A DNA stretch of 16,301 nt from JANOGU01 sp964602115 (GTDB lineage: Bacteria > Pseudomonadota > Alphaproteobacteria > Rhodobacterales > Rhodobacteraceae). A model generated the notes under the pieces. The model worked only from the letters and a program-made list of their open reading frames with translations. It did not search any database and had not been told where the DNA came from. Location of the stretch: contig CAZRQN010000059.1 of the NCBI GenBank assembly GCA_964602115.1, positions 1-16,301 of the forward strand, read 5' to 3'. Made by a program: the position numbers and the translations under genes. Shown piece by piece: positions 13,235 to 16,301 of this stretch (within the stretch, counting starts at the first letter, position 1; the number at the start of each line of letters is the position of its first letter).

Positions 13235-15964
13235 ATGCCTGCAACCATCCAGATCTCGCGCGGCGATCAGAACCGCGCTCTGGCGCTCTCGACCATCGCA
13301 TTCACCGCCTGTTTCGCGGTCTGGACGATTTTCTCGATCATCGGGGTCGCCATCAAGAAGGAGTTGTCGCTCAACGAATTCGAGTTCGGCCTGCTCGTTG
13401 CGACCCCCGTGCTGACCGGATCGCTGACGCGCATCTTCCTCGGAGTCTGGACCGAGCGTTGGGGTGGGCGCCTGGTCTTTCCGTTGCAGATGCTGCTTGC
13501 GGCGCTTGCCACCTGGCTTCTGACCTTCGCCCATACCTATCCGCAATACCTGATCGCCGCTTTGGGTATCGGGCTGGCGGGCGGTTCCTTCATCATCGGC
13601 GTCGCCTATGTCAGCCGCTGGTACGACGCGGGCCATCAGGGCACGGCGCTCGGGATCTTCGGGGCGGGCAATGCCGGCGCGGCGGTGACGAAATTCGTCG
13701 CTCCCTTCGTCATGGTCGCCTGGGGCTGGCAGGGCGTGGCGAATGTCTGGGCGGCAGCGCTTGCCGTCCTGGGCGTGCTCTTCTTCCTCTTCGCCAAGGA
13801 TGACCCCGAACTGGTCGAGCGCCGCGCCAAGGGCGTGAAGGCCCCGAGTTTCGCCGAACAGTTCGCGCCGCTGAAGAACCTGCAGGTCTGGCGCTTCTCG
13901 CTGTACTACTTCTTCGTCTTTGGTGCCTTTGTCGCCCTGGCCCTGTGGCTTCCCCACTACCTGATCGACGTCTATGGCGTTGACGTGAAGACCGCCGGGA
14001 TGGCGGCGGCGATGTTCTCGCTCGCGGCCTCGGTCTTCCGCGCCTATGGCGGGCACCTGTCCGACAAGTTCGGCGCGCGGACGATCATGTACTGGACCTT
14101 CGGCTTCGCGCTCTTGTTCCTGTTCATGCTTTCCTACCCGCCGACCGACTATATCATCCAGGGCAAGGACGGGCCGATCCACTTCTCCACGCAGATGGGG
14201 CTCTGGCCGTTCGTCCTGATCCTCTTCGCGCTCGGCTTTTTCATGAGCCTCGGCAAGGCGGCGGTCTATAAGCACATCCCGGTCTATTATCCCCGCCATG
14301 TCGGCGCGGTTGGCGGCCTTGTCGGCATGATCGGGGGCCTGGGCGGCTTCATCCTGCCGATCACCTTCGGCGCCCTTCTCGACCTGACCGGCATCTACAC
14401 GAGCTGCTTCATACTGCTCTTCTTCCTGGTCGGGATCGCGCTGTCGTGGATGCATCTCTCGATCCGCGCGATGGAGCGCGCCGCGCATGGCGAGGCGCTC
14501 GACAAGCTCCCGGAACTGCCCGAGATGCAGGCGATCCACCATCCGGTCACAACCGCGATGCCGCGTACGCTGGCGGACTGGCACCCCGAGGATGCCGCCT
14601 TCTGGGCCGAAAAGGGCAAGCGCATCGCGCGGCGGAACCTCTGGCTTTCGATCCCGGCACTGCTTCTCGCCTTCTCGATCTGGATGGTCTGGTCGATGGT
14701 GGTGGCGAAGCTTCCGGCCGTGGGTTTCGCGTTCACGCCTGGGCAATTGTTCTGGCTGGCGGCGATGCCCGGCCTGTCGGGCGCCACGCTCAGGATCTTC
14801 TACAGTTTCATGGTGCCGATCTTCGGTGGCCGGCTGTGGACGACGCTCTCGACCGCATCGCTGCTGCTGCCGGCGATCGGCATCGGCTATGCCGTGCAGA
14901 ATCCCGAAACGCCCTATCTGATCTTCCTGACGCTGGCGCTGCTGTGCGGACTGGGCGGCGGCAACTTCGCCTCGTCCATGGCGAATATCAGCTACTTCTT
15001 CCCCAAGGCCGCGAAGGGCAACGCGCTGGCCCTGAACGCAGGCCTGGGCAATCTCGGCGTCTCGGTCATGCAGTTCCTCGTGCCGATCGTCATCACGACG
15101 GGCGTCTTCGGCGCGATCGGCGGCGAGCCGCAGGCCATGGCCGAATCCGGCAAGCTCTGGCTGCAGAACGCCGGCTTCATCTGGGTCCCGTTCATCATTG
15201 TCGCGACCATCGCCGCCTGGATCGGCATGAACGACATCGCGGAGGCGAAGGCGAGCTTCCGCGATCAGGCGGTGATCTTCGGACGCTTCCACAACTGGAT
15301 CATGTGCATCCTCTACACCGGCACCTTCGGCAGCTTCATCGGCTATTCGGCGGGTTTCCCCCTGCTGTCCAAGCTGATGTTCCCTGACGTGAACGCCCTG
15401 CAATATGTCTTCCTCGGGCCGCTGGTCGGGGCACTGTCGCGCGCCGGAACCGGCTGGATCAGCGACAGGTTCGGCGGCGGACGGGTGACGTTCTGGACGT
15501 TCGTCGGCATGATCGCCGCAGTCTATGGCGTCATCCACTTCCTGCCCGGCGGCGAAGGCGATCCCGGCAGTTTCAACGGCTTCTTCGCCTGCTTCATCGC
15601 GCTGTTCTTCCTGACGGGCGTGGGCAATGCCTCGACCTTCCAGATGATCCCCGCGATCATGGGGCGCGAAATTCCGCGCCTGATGCCCGAGCTCGACCGG
15701 GAGGCCGCCCGCAAGCAGGCCGAGCGTGAAAGCGCCGCGATTGTTGCCTTCACCTCGGCGATTGCGGCCTTTGGCGCCTTCTTCATCCCCAAGGCCTACG
15801 GCACCTCGATCGCGATGACCGGCGGGCCGGTGACGGCGCTCTGGGCCTTCCTGGCCTTCTACGTCCTCTGCCTCGTGCTGACCTGGGCCTACTACACCCG
15901 CAGTGGCGGCCTTCTCCATGACATCGAACGCGGCCGGGCCCCGGCTGGCGCGCAACCGGCCTGA
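13235..15964 (+). CDS. narK: NarK1-NarK2 fused nitrate/nitrite transporter
   Basis: A 909-aa protein with two full major-facilitator domains, together about 24 helices. The N-terminal NarK1-like domain (about 12-412) has arginines R66 ('LTRIFLG') and R269 ('FRAYGGHLSDKFG'); NarK1 types are nitrate/proton symporters. A charged linker (about 413-468) joins the NarK2-like domain (469-890), which has R520 ('TLRIFYSF'), the nitrate signature 'GGGNFASSMANISYFFPK' (574-591) with 'NAGLGNLG' after it, and R736 ('SRAGTGWISDRFGG'); NarK2 types are nitrate/nitrite antiporters. This same fusion is known from Paracoccus denitrificans. ATG 13235 is preferred because a strong GGAGG lies 7 nt before it; the open frame extends upstream through the promoter region. 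narG follows after 11 bp. The protein would bring nitrate to, and remove nitrite from, the cytoplasmic active site of NarGHI. Confidence 0.95.
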   Translation: MPATIQISRGDQNRALALSTIAFTACFAVWTIFSIIGVAIKKELSLNEFEFGLLVATPVLTGSLTRIFLGVWTERWGGRLVFPLQMLLAALATWLLTFAHTYPQYLIAALGIGLAGGSFIIGVAYVSRWYDAGHQGTALGIFGAGNAGAAVTKFVAPFVMVAWGWQGVANVWAAALAVLGVLFFLFAKDDPELVERRAKGVKAPSFAEQFAPLKNLQVWRFSLYYFFVFGAFVALALWLPHYLIDVYGVDVKTAGMAAAMFSLAASVFRAYGGHLSDKFGARTIMYWTFGFALLFLFMLSYPPTDYIIQGKDGPIHFSTQMGLWPFVLILFALGFFMSLGKAAVYKHIPVYYPRHVGAVGGLVGMIGGLGGFILPITFGALLDLTGIYTSCFILLFFLVGIALSWMHLSIRAMERAAHGEALDKLPELPEMQAIHHPVTTAMPRTLADWHPEDAAFWAEKGKRIARRNLWLSIPALLLAFSIWMVWSMVVAKLPAVGFAFTPGQLFWLAAMPGLSGATLRIFYSFMVPIFGGRLWTTLSTASLLLPAIGIGYAVQNPETPYLIFLTLALLCGLGGGNFASSMANISYFFPKAAKGNALALNAGLGNLGVSVMQFLVPIVITTGVFGAIGGEPQAMAESGKLWLQNAGFIWVPFIIVATIAAWIGMNDIAEAKASFRDQAVIFGRFHNWIMCILYTGTFGSFIGYSAGFPLLSKLMFPDVNALQYVFLGPLVGALSRAGTGWISDRFGGGRVTFWTFVGMIAAVYGVIHFLPGGEGDPGSFNGFFACFIALFFLTGVGNASTFQMIPAIMGREIPRLMPELDREAARKQAERESAAIVAFTSAIAAFGAFFIPKAYGTSIAMTGGPVTALWAFLAFYVLCLVLTWAYYTRSGGLLHDIERGRAPAGAQPA

Positions 15965-15975
15965 GGGGACAAGAG

Positions 15976-16301
15976 ATGAGTCATCTGCTCGACCGCCTGA
16001 ATTTCTTCCAGCCGAAGGAAATCGACCGCTTCTCGCAAGGCCACGGCCAGACGACGCGCGAGAACCGCGACTGGGAGGAGGTCTATCGCGACCGCTGGCG
16101 CCATGACAAAATCGTCCGCTCGACCCATGGCGTGAACTGCACCGGGTCGTGTTCGTGGAAGATCTACGTCAAGTCGGGCGTCGTCACCTGGGAGACCCAG
16201 CAGACCGACTATCCGCGCACAAGGGCGGGTCTGCCGAACCATGAGCCGCGCGGCTGAGCGCGCGGTGCGTCCTACAGCTGGTATCTCTACAGCGCGAACC
16301 G
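15976..16301 (+). pseudogene. narG: narG 5' part, interrupted by an in-frame TGA and cut by the window end
   Basis: The first 93 codons match the start of NarG, the molybdenum catalytic subunit of respiratory nitrate reductase: 'RWRHDKIVRSTHGVNCTGSCSWKIYVK' lies at residues 41-67 (H51, C55 and C59 are three FS0 cluster ligands) and 'LPNHEPRG' at 86-93. Codon 94 is TGA (16255-16257), where NarG proteins have the fourth ligand cysteine (C93 counted from Met in E. coli). The same frame then continues 'ARGASYSWYLYSAN', the normal family sequence, to the window end. So one base (TGC to TGA) breaks an otherwise intact frame. The ATG has GAGGGG (15963-15968) 7 nt upstream, overlapping the narK stop, as expected in a narKGHJI operon. 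A sequencing error, a real nonsense mutation or recoding could explain it. Confidence 0.8.

Noticed and set aside
13145..15955. Long open frame (936 codons) on the minus strand opposite narK
   Set aside because: It is fully antisense to a clear NarK fusion, has charged low-complexity composition without hydrophobic or domain structure, and is a codon-bias shadow of GC-rich DNA.
16255..16301. Bacterial SECIS element after the narG TGA
   Set aside because: The only stem found is 5 bp with a 28-nt loop; such a stem is expected by chance in this GC-rich sequence, so I do not annotate selenocysteine.
1..16301. CRISPR arrays, tRNA or rRNA genes, insertion sequences, phage genes
   Set aside because: I saw no regularly spaced repeats, no tRNA-like or rRNA-like segments and no transposase or integrase motifs on either strand.

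Overview
The window is very GC-rich with strong GC/Tat-type signal peptides, ATGA gene overlaps and a fused NarK1-NarK2 transporter ahead of narG. This fits an alphaproteobacterium of the Rhodobacterales (Paracoccus/Rhodobacter-like) able to respire nitrate. Genus cannot be fixed from the sequence alone. The window starts just past the 3' end of one gene and stops inside narG.

Left part, minus strand (190-7847): seven genes all read leftward in two tight blocks. The upstream block (7847 down to 4661) encodes a CDP-alcohol phosphatidyltransferase, a membrane-anchored alkaline-phosphatase/sulfatase-superfamily enzyme and a lysylphosphatidylglycerol-synthase-like (UPF0104) membrane protein, joined by overlapping start/stop codons. 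It looks like an envelope lipid or glycan modification cassette. After an 83-bp gap comes the second block (4577 down to 190): a Tat-exported NMT1/THI5-like binding protein, an ABC ATPase, a permease in which two complete permease domains are fused, and a GT4 glycosyltransferase, again with 1-14 bp overlaps. This is a ThiXYZ/nitrate-taurine-type importer with an unexpected glycosyltransferase at its end.

Middle part, plus strand (7938-12139): a cytochrome b561, a 186-bp intergenic stretch carrying three successive perfect hairpins, then opgG and opgH (ATGA overlap), which make osmoregulated periplasmic glucans. A structured 198-bp gap without a gene separates opgH from the convergent regulator gene.

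Right part (12338-16301): a Crp/Fnr-family regulator without an FNR-type cysteine cluster is divergent from narK, the 909-aa NarK1-NarK2 fusion nitrate/nitrite transporter, followed at once by narG. The 213-bp divergent spacer holds two perfect FNR-type palindromes of different half-site type: TTGAT-N4-ATCAA beside the regulator gene and TTTGAC-N4-GTCAAA in front of narK. The regulator carries the ExxSR recognition-helix residues expected to read such sites, so it probably controls itself and/or the nar operon.

The most striking single observation is an in-frame TGA at codon 94 of narG, exactly where the family has the fourth (Cys) ligand of the FS0 iron-sulfur cluster. The reading frame continues with normal NarG sequence after it. 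Nearby unusual substitutions make a sequencing error or early gene decay more likely than selenocysteine, but it deserves a check.
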